Assembly: GCF_003611035.1 (NCBI RefSeq)
Contig: NZ_CP030033.1
Location: forward strand, 3,596,001 to 3,660,000
From: Cryobacterium soli
Lineage (GTDB): Bacteria; Actinomycetota; Actinomycetes; Actinomycetales; Microbacteriaceae
Direction of reading: 5' to 3'
DNA length: 64,000 bases
The notes beneath the pieces were generated by a model. That model ran no database searches, was not told the origin of the DNA, and saw nothing but the letters and a program-made list of their open reading frames with translations. Below, piece after piece: positions 30,040-39,081 of this stretch. Both the position numbers and the translations under genes were made by a program. How positions within the stretch are numbered: position 1 is the first letter of the stretch; the number at the start of each line of letters is the position of its first letter.

Positions 30040-30732
30040 CTATGCCTTGGCGGCCTTGAGCATGTAGCCGAAGCCGCGCTTGGTCTGGATCAGCGGCTCG
30101 CTGGAGTGCATGTCGACCTTACGGCGGAGGTAGGAGATATAGGACTCCACGATGCCGGCGTCACCGTTGAAGTCGTATTCCCAGACGTGGTCGAGGATCT
30201 GCGCCTTGGAGAGCACCCGGTTCGGGTTGAGCATCAGGTAACGCAGCAGCTTGAACTCGGTGGGGCTGAGCTCGATGGGCTGGTCGCCGACGAGGACCTC
30301 GTGGGTGTCCTGGTCCATGGTGAGCTCACCGGCGCGGATGACGGCATCCTCGTCGGCGTGCATGGTGCGGCGCAGGATGGCCTTGATGCGGGCCACGATC
30401 TCGTCGAGGCTGAACGGCTTGGTGACGTAGTCGTCCCCGCCGACCGTGAGCCCGGTGATCTTGTCCTCGGTGTCGTCTTTCGCCGTGAGGAAGAGAATGG
30501 GTGCGGTGTACCCGGCCGAACGCAGGCGCTTGGTCACGCCGAAGCCGTTCATATCGGGCAGCATCACGTCGAGGATGATGAGGTCGGGCTCTTCTTCCAG
30601 CACAGCGGAGATCGCCTGGGCACCGTTACCCACGGCCCGCACGGCGAAGCCGGCGAAGCGGAGGCTGGTGGTGAGGAGATCCCGGATATTGGGTTCGTCG
30701 TCAACGATAAGGATGCGGGGGCCGTCAGTCAT
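30040..30732 (-). CDS. OmpR-family response regulator (TcrA/TrcR-like)
   Basis: A 230-residue regulator: receiver domain (Asp55 in LIILDVMLPDMNG, Lys in TKPFSLDEI) and winged helix (about 130-230, LSPTEFKLLRYL, VWEYDFNGDAGIVESYISYLR). It is 28 bases upstream of the kinase gene on the same strand and is its evident partner. The DNA targets are not identifiable here. Mycobacterial TrcR/TcrA regulators are the closest by motif pattern. Confidence 0.92.
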   Translation of the reverse strand: MTDGPRILIVDDEPNIRDLLTTSLRFAGFAVRAVGNGAQAISAVLEEEPDLIILDVMLPDMNGFGVTKRLRSAGYTAPILFLTAKDDTEDKITGLTVGGDDYVTKPFSLDEIVARIKAILRRTMHADEDAVIRAGELTMDQDTHEVLVGDQPIELSPTEFKLLRYLMLNPNRVLSKAQILDHVWEYDFNGDAGIVESYISYLRRKVDMHSSEPLIQTKRGFGYMLKAAKA

Positions 30733-30896
30733 GTCCCTAGTATCTGCGCGTTAGCTGGTGCTTTCCTGTGAGTGGCCGGTACGGGTCCGGGGGAAACGGG
30801 GATAGGCCTTTCGGAGTGCGCCGGATGCCTCTACCGTCGAGCCCATGGCGCACCCTGGTGCGCGGGCGGAGGGCCGGGCAGGAGTGGGAGCAGCGG

Positions 30897-32174
30897 ATGA
30901 GTGAGGCAACGCAGCAGGGCGCGGCGGGCGAGGACCCGGTGGTCATCGTGGGCGCCGGACTGGCCGGGGCGCGAGCGGCCGAGGCCGTGCGCGACGGCTT
31001 CGGCGGGCGGGTCGTGCTCGTGGGCGAGGAGGTGGCCGCGCCGTATATCCGTCCGCCGCTGTCGAAGGAATACCTCGCCGGCACGGCTGACCGAGATTCG
31101 GTGGACGTGCATCCGCTGGGCTGGTACGCCGAGCAGGCGATCGAGCGGATCGCCGGCCACCGGGCGGCAGTGCTCGACCGCGGTGCCCACCGTCTCACCC
31201 TCGACGACGGCCGCAGCCTGCGCTACAGCCGGCTGCTGCTGGCCACGGGCGCGTCGCCGCGCCCGTTCCCCGGCCCGGGCGCCAGCCTGCCCGGCGTGCA
31301 CTATTTGCGCAGCGTGGACGACTCCAGCAGGTTGCGCACCGCCCTGGCTGAGGGCGGCCGGCGGGTGGTCATCGTCGGCAGCGGGTGGATCGGACTCGAG
31401 GTCGCCGCCACCGCCAAGGGGTACGGCAACGACGTCATCGTGCTCGGCCGTGGGACGGTGCCGTTGGAATCAGCCATCGGCGCCGAGCTGGGCGGGGTGT
31501 TCGACCGGCTGCACCGCGACCACGGGGTGCACCTGGGCAATGACACCACCGTCGTGGAGCTCGAGGGCGAGATCCGCAGCGGTGGCACCCGGGTGACCGG
31601 GGTGCGGCTGAGCGACCGCACCCTGGTGCGGGCGGACCTGGTGGTGGTGGGCATCGGGGCCACGCCGAACACCCAGCTGGCGTTGGGCTCCGGTCTCGAG
31701 GTCGACGACGGCATCGCCGTGTCGGCCACCTTCGCAACGAGTGACCCCGACGTGTTCGCGGTGGGCGACGTGGCGAATGTGTACCACCCGTGCCTGGGGC
31801 ACGGGCTGCGGGTGGAGCACTGGGCGAACGCCGACACCGCGGGCGCGGCCGCAGGCCGGGCCGTGCTCGGCGACACGACCGGGTACGACGCCATTCCATA
31901 CTTCTATACCGACCAGTTCGACCTCAGCATGGAGTATTCCGGGTTCGGCGAGCTGGCCTCAGGCGCGGAGCTCGTGTTCCGCGGTGACCGGGCCACGCGG
32001 GAGTTCGTGGCCTTCTGGCTCAGGGACGGTCAGGTCGTAGCGGGCATGAACGTGAACGTCTGGGACGTGAACGAAACCGTGCAGCGCCTCATCCGTTCGG
32101 GGGTGCGGGTGGATCCGAAGCGGCTGGCGGATGAGAACATAGCTCTGGGGGACCTGCTCACCGGATCGGAGTGA
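30897..32174 (+). CDS. NAD(P)/FAD-dependent oxidoreductase, ferredoxin-reductase-like
   Basis: A 425-residue flavoprotein. The FAD dinucleotide fold is in VVIVGAGLAGARAAEAVR, the NAD(P) fold in VVIVGSGWIGLEVAATAKG, and the FAD-closing motif in DVFAVGDVANVYHP. The C-terminal reductase domain (YFYTDQFDLSMEYSGFG) is that of rubredoxin/putidaredoxin-type reductases. It moves electrons from NAD(P)H to a ferredoxin or similar carrier, which is not encoded next to it. Start ATG 30897 is preferred to an upstream extension that overlaps the response regulator promoter. Confidence 0.9.
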   Translation: MSEATQQGAAGEDPVVIVGAGLAGARAAEAVRDGFGGRVVLVGEEVAAPYIRPPLSKEYLAGTADRDSVDVHPLGWYAEQAIERIAGHRAAVLDRGAHRLTLDDGRSLRYSRLLLATGASPRPFPGPGASLPGVHYLRSVDDSSRLRTALAEGGRRVVIVGSGWIGLEVAATAKGYGNDVIVLGRGTVPLESAIGAELGGVFDRLHRDHGVHLGNDTTVVELEGEIRSGGTRVTGVRLSDRTLVRADLVVVGIGATPNTQLALGSGLEVDDGIAVSATFATSDPDVFAVGDVANVYHPCLGHGLRVEHWANADTAGAAAGRAVLGDTTGYDAIPYFYTDQFDLSMEYSGFGELASGAELVFRGDRATREFVAFWLRDGQVVAGMNVNVWDVNETVQRLIRSGVRVDPKRLADENIALGDLLTGSE

Positions 32175-32211
32175 CCCGGCCCGCAGTCCCCGACCAGCCC
32201 GAGGAGTACAG

Positions 32212-33120
32212 ATGGCCCGTTCGACCGCCGCCGCCGGTGTGATTCTGCCGCGGCTGGACGTGCCGGTGCGCAGGATCGGCGGGCGCGACTTCGACTTCGC
32301 CCGCGAGATCGCGGTGATGGCCGTGATCAACCGCACGCCGGACTCCTTCTATGACCGCGGCGCCACGTTCGCCCTCGACGCGGCCGTCGCCGCGGCCCGT
32401 GCCGCCGTCGCCGACGGCGCCGACTGGGTCGATATCGGTGGGGCCAAGTTCGCCCCGGGGCCGGCGATCCCCGTCGCCGAGGAGATCGACAGGGTCGTCC
32501 CCGTTGTCGCAGCCCTGCAGGGCTCGGGCGCGGTCATCTCCGTCGACACCTTCGACCCCGACGTCGCGCTGGCCGGCATCCGCGCCGGCGCCCACGTCAT
32601 CAACGACACCACCGGCGTGCACGACCCACGGATGGCCGAGGTCGTCGCCGACAGCGACGCCACCCTGGTGATCACGCACAGCCTGGCCCGCCCGCGCACG
32701 CCCTACCCGGCGCCGCAGTACGGCGATGTCGTCGGCGAAGTCGCCGAGTTCCTGCTCGCCCGCGTCGACCGGGCTCTGGCGCACGGGATGCCCGCCGAGC
32801 GACTGGTCATCGACCCGGGCCACGACCTGAACAAGAACACCCGGCACTCCCTCGAACTCACCCGCCGGCTGGGCGAGATCACCGCGCTCGGCCTGCCGAC
32901 GCTTGTAGCGGTGTCCAACAAGGACTTCATCGGCGAGACCCTCGACCGTGACAGGGACCGCCGCGTGGAGGGCACCCTCGCCGCGGCCGTCTACTGCATC
33001 CTGCAGGGCGCCCGCATCGTTCGCGTGCACAACGTCGCGGCCGCCGTCGACGCCGTGCACATGACCGAGGCCATCCTGGGCTTCCGTGAGCCCGCCTACC
33101 TGCGCCACAACCTCGCCTGA
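32212..33120 (+). CDS. folP2: FolP2-type dihydropteroate synthase homologue
   Basis: A 302-residue TIM-barrel protein, Shine-Dalgarno GAGGAG at 32201. NRTPDSFYDRGATF, SVDTFDPDVA, INDTTG, DPGHDLNKNT, SNKDFIGETL and RVHNVAA follow the DHPS order, but the pABA/pyrophosphate loop that reads STRPG in true DHPS is KFAPG, and the SRK motif is SNK. The same changes mark mycobacterial FolP2 (Rv1207), which lacks DHPS activity in published tests. Function is therefore uncertain. Its stop overlaps the start of the RibD_C reductase gene, indicating a shared pathway. Confidence 0.85.
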   Translation: MARSTAAAGVILPRLDVPVRRIGGRDFDFAREIAVMAVINRTPDSFYDRGATFALDAAVAAARAAVADGADWVDIGGAKFAPGPAIPVAEEIDRVVPVVAALQGSGAVISVDTFDPDVALAGIRAGAHVINDTTGVHDPRMAEVVADSDATLVITHSLARPRTPYPAPQYGDVVGEVAEFLLARVDRALAHGMPAERLVIDPGHDLNKNTRHSLELTRRLGEITALGLPTLVAVSNKDFIGETLDRDRDRRVEGTLAAAVYCILQGARIVRVHNVAAAVDAVHMTEAILGFREPAYLRHNLA

Positions 33121-33857
33121 TGACCGGCCCTGCAGACCCCGATGGTCCCGACGCTGCCGAGGTGCTCCGCCGCTACCTCGTCGCCGACCGGGCCACGCCG
33201 CACCTGAGGGTCAACTTCGTCAGCAGCCTCGACGGAGCCGCCACGCACGACGGCGTCAGCGGAGGCCTCGGCGACGACGCCGACCGGCTGGTCTTCGACA
33301 CCCTGCGGATGCTCACCGACGTGATCCTGGTGGGCGCCGGAACCGTGCGCGCCGAGGGGTACGGCGGAATCCGGTTCAGCCAGGAGGCCGTGGCCTGGCG
33401 GCTCGCCCACGGTCTGTCGGAGCACCCGCCGGTGGCGATCGTGTCCGCCCGGCTCGACCTCGACCCGGCGCACCCGGTGTTCACTCGCGCGGCCACCCGG
33501 CCGATCGTGGTGACCCGGGGGCAGGCGCCCGCCGAGCGACGGGCGGCACTGGCGGCGGTGGCCGACGTGCTGGTCTGTGGGGAGGCATCCGTGGACCACT
33601 CGCTGATGCTGACCACCCTGACCGAGCGGGGCTACCCGCAGGTGCTCTGCGAGGGCGGCCCCAGCCTGTTCGGGTCGCTGGTGGCCGCCGATGCCGTGGA
33701 CGAGCTCTGCCTCACCCTGGCGCCGCTGATCGAGTCCGGTTCCGCCCGCCGCATCGCCGCCGCCGCGGAGGCCACACCGCGCCGGATGCGCCTCCTGCAC
33801 GCCCTCCCGGCCGGCGACACCCTCCTCCTCCGCTACCAGCGGGCCCGCGAATTGTGA
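33120..33857 (+). CDS. RibD C-terminal-domain (pyrimidine/dihydrofolate-type) reductase
   Basis: A 245-residue reductase with the RibD_C/DHFR-like fold: VNFVSSLDGAATHDGVSGGLG near residue 26, ILVGAGTVRAEGYG and VLCEGGPSLFGSLVAADAVDELCLTLAP. Stand-alone RibD_C proteins can act in riboflavin or related deazaflavin pathways, and mycobacterial Rv2671 can replace dihydrofolate reductase. No deaminase domain is fused. The four-base overlap with folP2 suggests a pterin or folate-like substrate, which is an inference. It ends against the XPB gene. Confidence 0.88.
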   Translation: MTGPADPDGPDAAEVLRRYLVADRATPHLRVNFVSSLDGAATHDGVSGGLGDDADRLVFDTLRMLTDVILVGAGTVRAEGYGGIRFSQEAVAWRLAHGLSEHPPVAIVSARLDLDPAHPVFTRAATRPIVVTRGQAPAERRAALAAVADVLVCGEASVDHSLMLTTLTERGYPQVLCEGGPSLFGSLVAADAVDELCLTLAPLIESGSARRIAAAAEATPRRMRLLHALPAGDTLLLRYQRAREL

Positions 33858-33913
33858 CCTAGGCCACAAAAAACCCGGATTCTTGGGGCTTTTCTCGCAG
33901 TTCGCGGTGGGGG

Positions 33914-35575
33914 TCAGGGGACCGGGGCGGGGGTGGGAGCGTCGAGCGCGTGCGCGTCGAGGATCGTGTAGGAGTAGCCCTGCTCGGCGAGGAAGCGCTG
34001 CCGGTTCTGGGCGAAGTCCTGGTCGACGGTGTCGCGGGCCACGAGCGTGTAGAAGCTCGCGGTGAGGCCGGACTCCTTGGGGCGCAGCAGCCGCCCGAGC
34101 CGCTGGGCCTCCTCCTGGCGCGAGCCGTAGGAGCCGGACACCTGGATCGCCACCGACGCCTCGGGCAGGTCGATCGAGAAGTTCGCCACCTTGGAGACCA
34201 CGAGCAGCTTCTCCTCGCCCACCCGGAACGCCTGGTAGAGCCGTTCGCGCTCGTTCACGGGCGTCGCACCGGTGAGCGTGGGGGCCTGCAAGACCTCGGC
34301 GAGCTCGTCGATTTGGTCGAGGTACTGGCCGATCACGAGGATGCGTTCGCCCGGGTGCATCGCGACCAGCTGCTTCACGACGTCCAACTTGGCCGGCGCT
34401 GTCGCTGCCATCCGATAACGCTCGTCATCGGGGGCGGCGGCGTAGCTGAGCCGTTCGGCGTGGGGCAGGTCGATGCGCACCTCGTAGCAGGCGGCGGGAG
34501 AGATGAAGCCCTGGGCCTCGATCTCCTTCCACGGGGCGTCGAAGCGTTTGGGGCCGATCAGGCTGAACACGTCGCCCTCGCGACCGTCCTCCCGCACCAG
34601 GGTGGCGGTGAGGCCGAGCCGGCGGCGCGCCTGCAGTTCGGCGGTGAGCTTGAACACGGGTGCGGGAAGCAGGTGCACCTCGTCGTAGATCACCAGGCCC
34701 CAGTCCATGGCGTCGAGCAGCGCGAGGTGGGCGTATTCGCCTTTTCGCTTGGCCGTGAGGATCTGGTACGTCGCGATGGTGACGGGTTTGACCTCCTTCA
34801 CCTGTCCGGAGTACTCGCCGATCTCCTCGGCCGTGAGCGTGGTGCGCTTGAGCAGCTCGTCGCGCCACTGCCGGGCGGACACGGTGTTGGTCACCAGGAT
34901 CAAGGTGTTGGTCTTTGCGGTGGCCATCGCGCCGGCGCCCACCAGCGTCTTGCCGGCGCCGCAGGGCAGCACGACCACCCCGGAGCCCGCGTCGAAGAAG
35001 TTGGCGACGGCCTTGTTCTGGTAGTCGCGCAGCGCCCAGCCGTTCTCGAGCAGCGCGATGTCGTGCGGCGTGCCCGGCGTGTAGCCGGCGAGGTCTTCGG
35101 CGGGCCAGCCGAGCTTCACGAGTTCCTGTTTGAGCTGCCCGCGCGCCCACGGCGCCACCAGGAACGACTCCGGCGTGGGGTGCCCGACCAGCAGTGGGGC
35201 GATCCGGCGGGCGCCGGCGACCTCGGTGAGCACGGGGGAGTCGGTGCTGCGCAGCACCAGCTGCCCCTCGTCGTCACGGTCGATCACCAGACGGCCGTAC
35301 CGGCCGACGGTCTCCTCGAGGTCGACGGTGACCGACGCCGGAATCGGGAACTTGGAGTACTTCTCGAGCGTGGCCAGCATGTTCGCGGCGTCGTGGCCGG
35401 CCGCGCGCGCGTTCCAGAGGCCGAGACGGGTGATCCGGTAGGTGTGGATGTGCTCGGGCGCGCGTTCCAGCTCGGCGAACACGGCCAGGTCGTGCCGGGC
35501 ATCCTCGGCCAGAGGGTGCGCGACTTCGAGCAGAACCGTGCGGTCACTTTGGACGATCAGCGGGCCATCGGACAT
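33914..35575 (-). CDS. DNA repair helicase XPB (superfamily 2)
   Basis: A 553-residue helicase. Walker A is in PCGAGKTLVGAGAM, motif II is DEVH in IYDEVHLLP, motif III TATLVREDG, and motifs V-VI are in the C-terminal lobe (GSYGSRQEEAQRLGRLLRP). An N-terminal damage-recognition-like domain precedes them. It is the bacterial counterpart of the eukaryotic XPB/ERCC3 helicase and of mycobacterial Rv0861c, with 3'-to-5' ATP-dependent activity. Start ATG 35575, with a TACCAT box eight bases upstream. The next gene upstream is its usual neighbour. Confidence 0.94.
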   Translation of the reverse strand: MSDGPLIVQSDRTVLLEVAHPLAEDARHDLAVFAELERAPEHIHTYRITRLGLWNARAAGHDAANMLATLEKYSKFPIPASVTVDLEETVGRYGRLVIDRDDEGQLVLRSTDSPVLTEVAGARRIAPLLVGHPTPESFLVAPWARGQLKQELVKLGWPAEDLAGYTPGTPHDIALLENGWALRDYQNKAVANFFDAGSGVVVLPCGAGKTLVGAGAMATAKTNTLILVTNTVSARQWRDELLKRTTLTAEEIGEYSGQVKEVKPVTIATYQILTAKRKGEYAHLALLDAMDWGLVIYDEVHLLPAPVFKLTAELQARRRLGLTATLVREDGREGDVFSLIGPKRFDAPWKEIEAQGFISPAACYEVRIDLPHAERLSYAAAPDDERYRMAATAPAKLDVVKQLVAMHPGERILVIGQYLDQIDELAEVLQAPTLTGATPVNERERLYQAFRVGEEKLLVVSKVANFSIDLPEASVAIQVSGSYGSRQEEAQRLGRLLRPKESGLTASFYTLVARDTVDQDFAQNRQRFLAEQGYSYTILDAHALDAPTPAPVP

Positions 35576-35639
35576 AACCGTCAATGGTACGCCCGTGCGC
35601 CGCGAGCCTCAGCCCCACTATGCGGGGTGACGCCGCCGC

Positions 35640-37487
35640 TCAGGGCGCGGGCAGGATGCTGACGATGCTCGACAGCGGCAGCGTGCGTTCGATGTCGGCC
35701 CGACGGTCACGGGCGCGGAACCGCCCGCCGCCGACACTGGCGGGTTCGAGGAGGTAGTCCACCACCTCGCCGTCGGGCATCTGAACGCTCACCTGAACGG
35801 TCTGGCGGTGCTTGATCGCCGAGTCGAGTTGCCGGGCCAGCCAGGCGTGCGCGGCCTTCGCCTCGCCGCCGTCCGTGGCGCGCAGTTCCGCGACGAGGGC
35901 CACGGTGGGATCCGGCGACTCCGGGCGGTGCGCCGGTACCCGGGGGTGCCGGCGCAGGTGCACGATCTCGCCGGCCGGGTTCTCGGCGGCGACCGGATAG
36001 CGGGCGTCGGTGAGTGCCCAGAACACGGCCTCGGGCGAGTGTGCGCTGGTCAGCCGGGTGGGCGAGAGCGTGGTCAGAGTCAACGCCGAGAGCGTCTGGT
36101 CGACCGCGATGGCGCCGAGCGCCGCCGTATCGTCGGACCTGATGTAGCTCGCACCATCCGGCTGGGTCGCATCCACGCTGCCAACGCGCACCCGCCCGTA
36201 CCGGTCGGCGGCGTCGCGGATGAGGTAGTCCACCGGTTGCGGGATTCCGGTCAGTGAGATGGAACCGAGGAAGGCCAGCAGCGTCTCGGCGTCGTCGCCG
36301 GTGGCCAGGGCGCGATTGACGGAGGGGCCGCTCAACCTGTAGCTGGAAGCCAGTTCGCGGCTCTCGACATCCGCGAACGTGCGCAGCCGTGCGTCGATCG
36401 CCGGCGACAGCGGGCCGGGCGCCACGATCGAGAGGTCGTGTTGCAGATAGACCGTTCCCACCTCGGCGGGCAGCGACGCGGTGATCAGACCGATCGCGCC
36501 GTCGATGTCGCCGGCGAGAACGGATGCTCCGGCCGCGCTGGTGGATTGCCGGGCGGTGATGCCGATCAGTTCGCCGTCCCGGGCGAAGTCGGCGATGCGC
36601 GCGTCCATCCAGGTGCCGCCGGCCGGGTAGAGCCAGGCGACGAAGCGGTGCAGGGCGTCGCCCCAGGCGACCTCGGGACGGCCCGCCACGATCTGCCGGA
36701 TGTCTGCGGGCAGCGCAGCGAGCCAGGACCGGGCCAGCACGCCCCAACGGGCGCCGGCTCCGTCGACCAGCCAGGCCTCCCCGGCGGCCGATTCCGCCCA
36801 ATAGCCGGCGTCGAGGACCACAAGTTCGGCGCGGGCGGCGATGCTGACCAGCGCGGCGACGTCGTCGAGGTCGACGCCCATCGCGGCCGAGAGTCGCTTG
36901 GTATCGGGCAGGCCGAGTCCGCCGCGGCTGAGCTCGCGGGCGGGCTCGCGGTCGAGCTCGGTGAGCAACTCCGCGATCGCGGACACCGAGGTGAGAGCCC
37001 GCTCGGCGGCGAGCCGTTCGGTGAAGCGGCCCTCGGTGGCCGAGAGTGGTGCCAGCGGTGTGGGGGCGGGCACGCCGGCCAGCTCGGCGGCGCTGGGCAA
37101 CCCCTGCGCGGGCCAGTCGCGCAGTCCCGCGGTGACGGCGGGGTATGGCCGTACGGTGTCGCCGACGCGTGCGAGCAGCATCAGGTCGGCCAGCCGGTCG
37201 ATGCGGGCGTTCATCTCCTCGGCGGGACCGGTGTCGTGGCCCAGGTCGGCCAGCCCCTCGGTGAGCTCGTCGAGAGTGGGGGCGCCCAGTTCGCCGGCCA
37301 CTGCCAGCACGGCCAGCGTGCCGCGGTCCAGATGAGACAGTGCCGACTGGATGGCGTCGGGGTCGAGCAGGGCCTCTGCCAGGTCGAAGAAGTCGTGGAT
37401 GCCGTGGGCCGGGATCGATCGGAGGGCGATCGTGCGGCGCAATGCTGCGTCGTCCAGTGCGCGAAGGCGGGAGGCGAGCGTCAGCAT
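35640..37487 (-). CDS. XPB-associated helicase-C-domain protein
   Basis: A 615-residue protein, start ATG 37487 (MLTLASRLRALDDAALRR). It carries the XPB/Ssl2-like N-terminal helicase-associated region and a wing-rich C-terminus but no Walker motifs, so it is not a helicase on its own. The same partner (Rv0862c) sits beside XPB in mycobacteria. A role as a regulatory or DNA-binding partner of XPB is inferred from this fixed pairing. The 64-base spacing and shared strand suggest one operon. Confidence 0.85.
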   Translation of the reverse strand: MLTLASRLRALDDAALRRTIALRSIPAHGIHDFFDLAEALLDPDAIQSALSHLDRGTLAVLAVAGELGAPTLDELTEGLADLGHDTGPAEEMNARIDRLADLMLLARVGDTVRPYPAVTAGLRDWPAQGLPSAAELAGVPAPTPLAPLSATEGRFTERLAAERALTSVSAIAELLTELDREPARELSRGGLGLPDTKRLSAAMGVDLDDVAALVSIAARAELVVLDAGYWAESAAGEAWLVDGAGARWGVLARSWLAALPADIRQIVAGRPEVAWGDALHRFVAWLYPAGGTWMDARIADFARDGELIGITARQSTSAAGASVLAGDIDGAIGLITASLPAEVGTVYLQHDLSIVAPGPLSPAIDARLRTFADVESRELASSYRLSGPSVNRALATGDDAETLLAFLGSISLTGIPQPVDYLIRDAADRYGRVRVGSVDATQPDGASYIRSDDTAALGAIAVDQTLSALTLTTLSPTRLTSAHSPEAVFWALTDARYPVAAENPAGEIVHLRRHPRVPAHRPESPDPTVALVAELRATDGGEAKAAHAWLARQLDSAIKHRQTVQVSVQMPDGEVVDYLLEPASVGGGRFRARDRRADIERTLPLSSIVSILPAP

Positions 37488-37492
37488 GGGTG

Positions 37493-37768
37493 TTACTCCC
37501 GGTTCTGTCGAGCCTCGCGTGCACGGCGGATTCCACTGACGATCATCAGCGTGATGATCAGGAGGAAGCCGAGGGGGAGGCCGAACAGGGGCAGGGTGAG
37601 TACGGCGGGCCACACTCCCTGGCTGAACCCGTCGTTGTCGCCGGCGCCGGCGGCAGTGCCGAGGATGACGGCGAGGAAGGCCAGGATGGACAGGCCGACC
37701 ACACCCGCGACCATGTAGGCCAGGATCTTCTCGAGCCGGCCGGGGTCGTGTGGAGTTTGAGTGGTCAC
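37493..37768 (-). CDS. Small two-helix membrane protein, unknown function
   Basis: A 91-residue protein with hydrophobic segments at about 16-40 and 55-78, a Gly/Asp-rich external loop and a basic Arg-rich C-terminus. GTG 37768 has a TATCCT -10 box six bases upstream (37775-37780 on the plus strand), pointing to a leaderless start and to the promoter of the three-gene XPB operon. No family is recognised. Confidence 0.75.
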   Translation of the reverse strand: MTTQTPHDPGRLEKILAYMVAGVVGLSILAFLAVILGTAAGAGDNDGFSQGVWPAVLTLPLFGLPLGFLLIITLMIVSGIRRAREARQNRE

Positions 37769-37862
37769 AGACCAAGGATACGGGGCATAGTCAGCTACAA
37801 CGGAATAAGCTGGGTCAGGTTGGCACGCATTCTGCGCGCCCCAAAATCACAGCGAGGTTCAG

Positions 37863-38243
37863 ATGCCCACCGGCAAAGTCAAGTTCTACGACGAGGAGAA
37901 GGGTTTTGGCTTCATCAGTTCCGATGATGGCCAGGAGGTCTTCCTGCACGCATCCGCGGTGCCCGCCGGAGTGACGGTGAAGGCCGGGATGAAGCTCGAG
38001 TTCGGCATCGCCGATGGCAAGCGCGGCGCGCAGGCGCTGTCGGTGCGGGTCATCGAGGCTCCGCCGAGCCTGGCCAAGCTCAGCCGCAAGCCGGCCGACG
38101 ACATGGCCATCATCGTGGAAGACCTCGTCAAACTGCTCGACGGAATCGGCTCGAGCCTGCGCCGCGGACGTTACCCCGACAGCGCACACGGCAAGAAGAT
38201 CGCGGCGATGCTGCGCAAGGTTGCCGAGGAACTGGATGCGTGA
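37863..38243 (+). CDS. Cold-shock-domain protein with helical C-terminal extension
   Basis: A 126-residue protein. Residues 1-65 form a cold-shock domain (KGFGFISS as RNP1, EVFLHASAV as RNP2). Residues 70-126 add a helical region (DDMAIIVEDLVKLLDGIGSSL, KKIAAMLRKVAEELD) absent from CspA. It corresponds to the mycobacterial CspB-type (Rv0871) of about 130 residues. The DUF3027 gene starts inside its last codons (eight-base overlap), so the two are translationally coupled. Confidence 0.9.
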   Translation: MPTGKVKFYDEEKGFGFISSDDGQEVFLHASAVPAGVTVKAGMKLEFGIADGKRGAQALSVRVIEAPPSLAKLSRKPADDMAIIVEDLVKLLDGIGSSLRRGRYPDSAHGKKIAAMLRKVAEELDA

Positions 38244-39081
38244 TCCGTTCGATCCCACTCCGCCGCCCGCCCGGCCCGTTGAGACGACCGCGGAGCACGC
38301 TCTCGTAGCCGAGACGCCCGCTGACGTGACTGCTTCCGACGCGGTGCCGGCCGAGACTGATCCGGCCGCTGACCACGCGGCACCCTCAGAGGATGTCCCG
38401 ATCAGCGCCGACGCCGCCACGGAGGTCGACGATGACGAGGTCTTCGAGGCCGACGAGGTGCTCGTCGGGGCAACCGACCAGGCCCGGACGGCTCTGGAGC
38501 TGATCACCCCGGCCGACACCATCGGGGAACCCCTCGGTTACATCGTCGAGGGGGAGCACGTGCTCTCGCTGCTCTTCGATTGCCTGATGACCGGTTACCC
38601 GGGGTGGCGCTGGACGGTGAGCCTGTCGCGGGTCGACGGCGAATCCGAGCCCCAGGTGCTCGAAACCGAGCTCATGCCCGGCGACGACGCGCTGCTCGCG
38701 CCGGAATGGGTGCCGTGGAGCGACCGGTTGGCTGACTCCAAGCTGGCCGAGGAACTCGCCGCGGCCGCCTTGACCGACGCCGACGATGACGACGACAGCG
38801 ACGATGACGACGACAGCGACGACGACAGCGACGACGACGACAGCGACGATGACGACGACAGCGATGATGACGACGACGACGACAGCGATGATGACGACGA
38901 CGATGATGAGGCCGACCTGCACGCCGACGACCTCGCCGATGACGGCATCGACGAGGCCCTAGCGGCGGCGGACCAGCACGAAGGCGAGTCCGGCCAGGCC
39001 GAGGGCCAGCCCGATCGCGGCGCACCACAGCCACCAGCCCAGGCCGGCGTCGCCCAGTTCAGTTCGGAAAACGAGCGCTAG
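38236..39081 (+). CDS. DUF3027-like protein with Asp/Ser-repeat tail
   Basis: A 281-residue protein. Residues about 65-180 contain the DUF3027 pattern: EPLGYIVEGEHVLSLLFDC, GYPGWRWTVSLSRVDGESEP, ELMPGDDALLAPEWVPWSDR. Residues about 184-230 are almost pure Asp with interspersed Ser (units of DDDDSDD), encoded by GAC/GAT/AGC repeats. The last 40 residues read through the antisense of the DUF2530 gene for 123 bases, an unusual overlap. Order CSD-DUF3027-serC is mycobacterial-like. Function unknown. Confidence 0.82.
   Translation: MRDPFDPTPPPARPVETTAEHALVAETPADVTASDAVPAETDPAADHAAPSEDVPISADAATEVDDDEVFEADEVLVGATDQARTALELITPADTIGEPLGYIVEGEHVLSLLFDCLMTGYPGWRWTVSLSRVDGESEPQVLETELMPGDDALLAPEWVPWSDRLADSKLAEELAAAALTDADDDDDSDDDDDSDDDSDDDDSDDDDDSDDDDDDDSDDDDDDDEADLHADDLADDGIDEALAAADQHEGESGQAEGQPDRGAPQPPAQAGVAQFSSENER
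38785..38911. repeat. GAC/AGC microsatellite coding for the poly-Asp/Ser tract
   Basis: In-frame runs of GAC and GAT broken by AGC repeat as DDDDSDD-type units. It is prone to slippage in multiples of three or otherwise, which could change tail length or frame. Confidence 0.85.

Noticed and set aside
32212..33120. A normal folate-pathway dihydropteroate synthase
   Set aside because: The substrate loop and SRK motif are changed in the same way as in FolP2.
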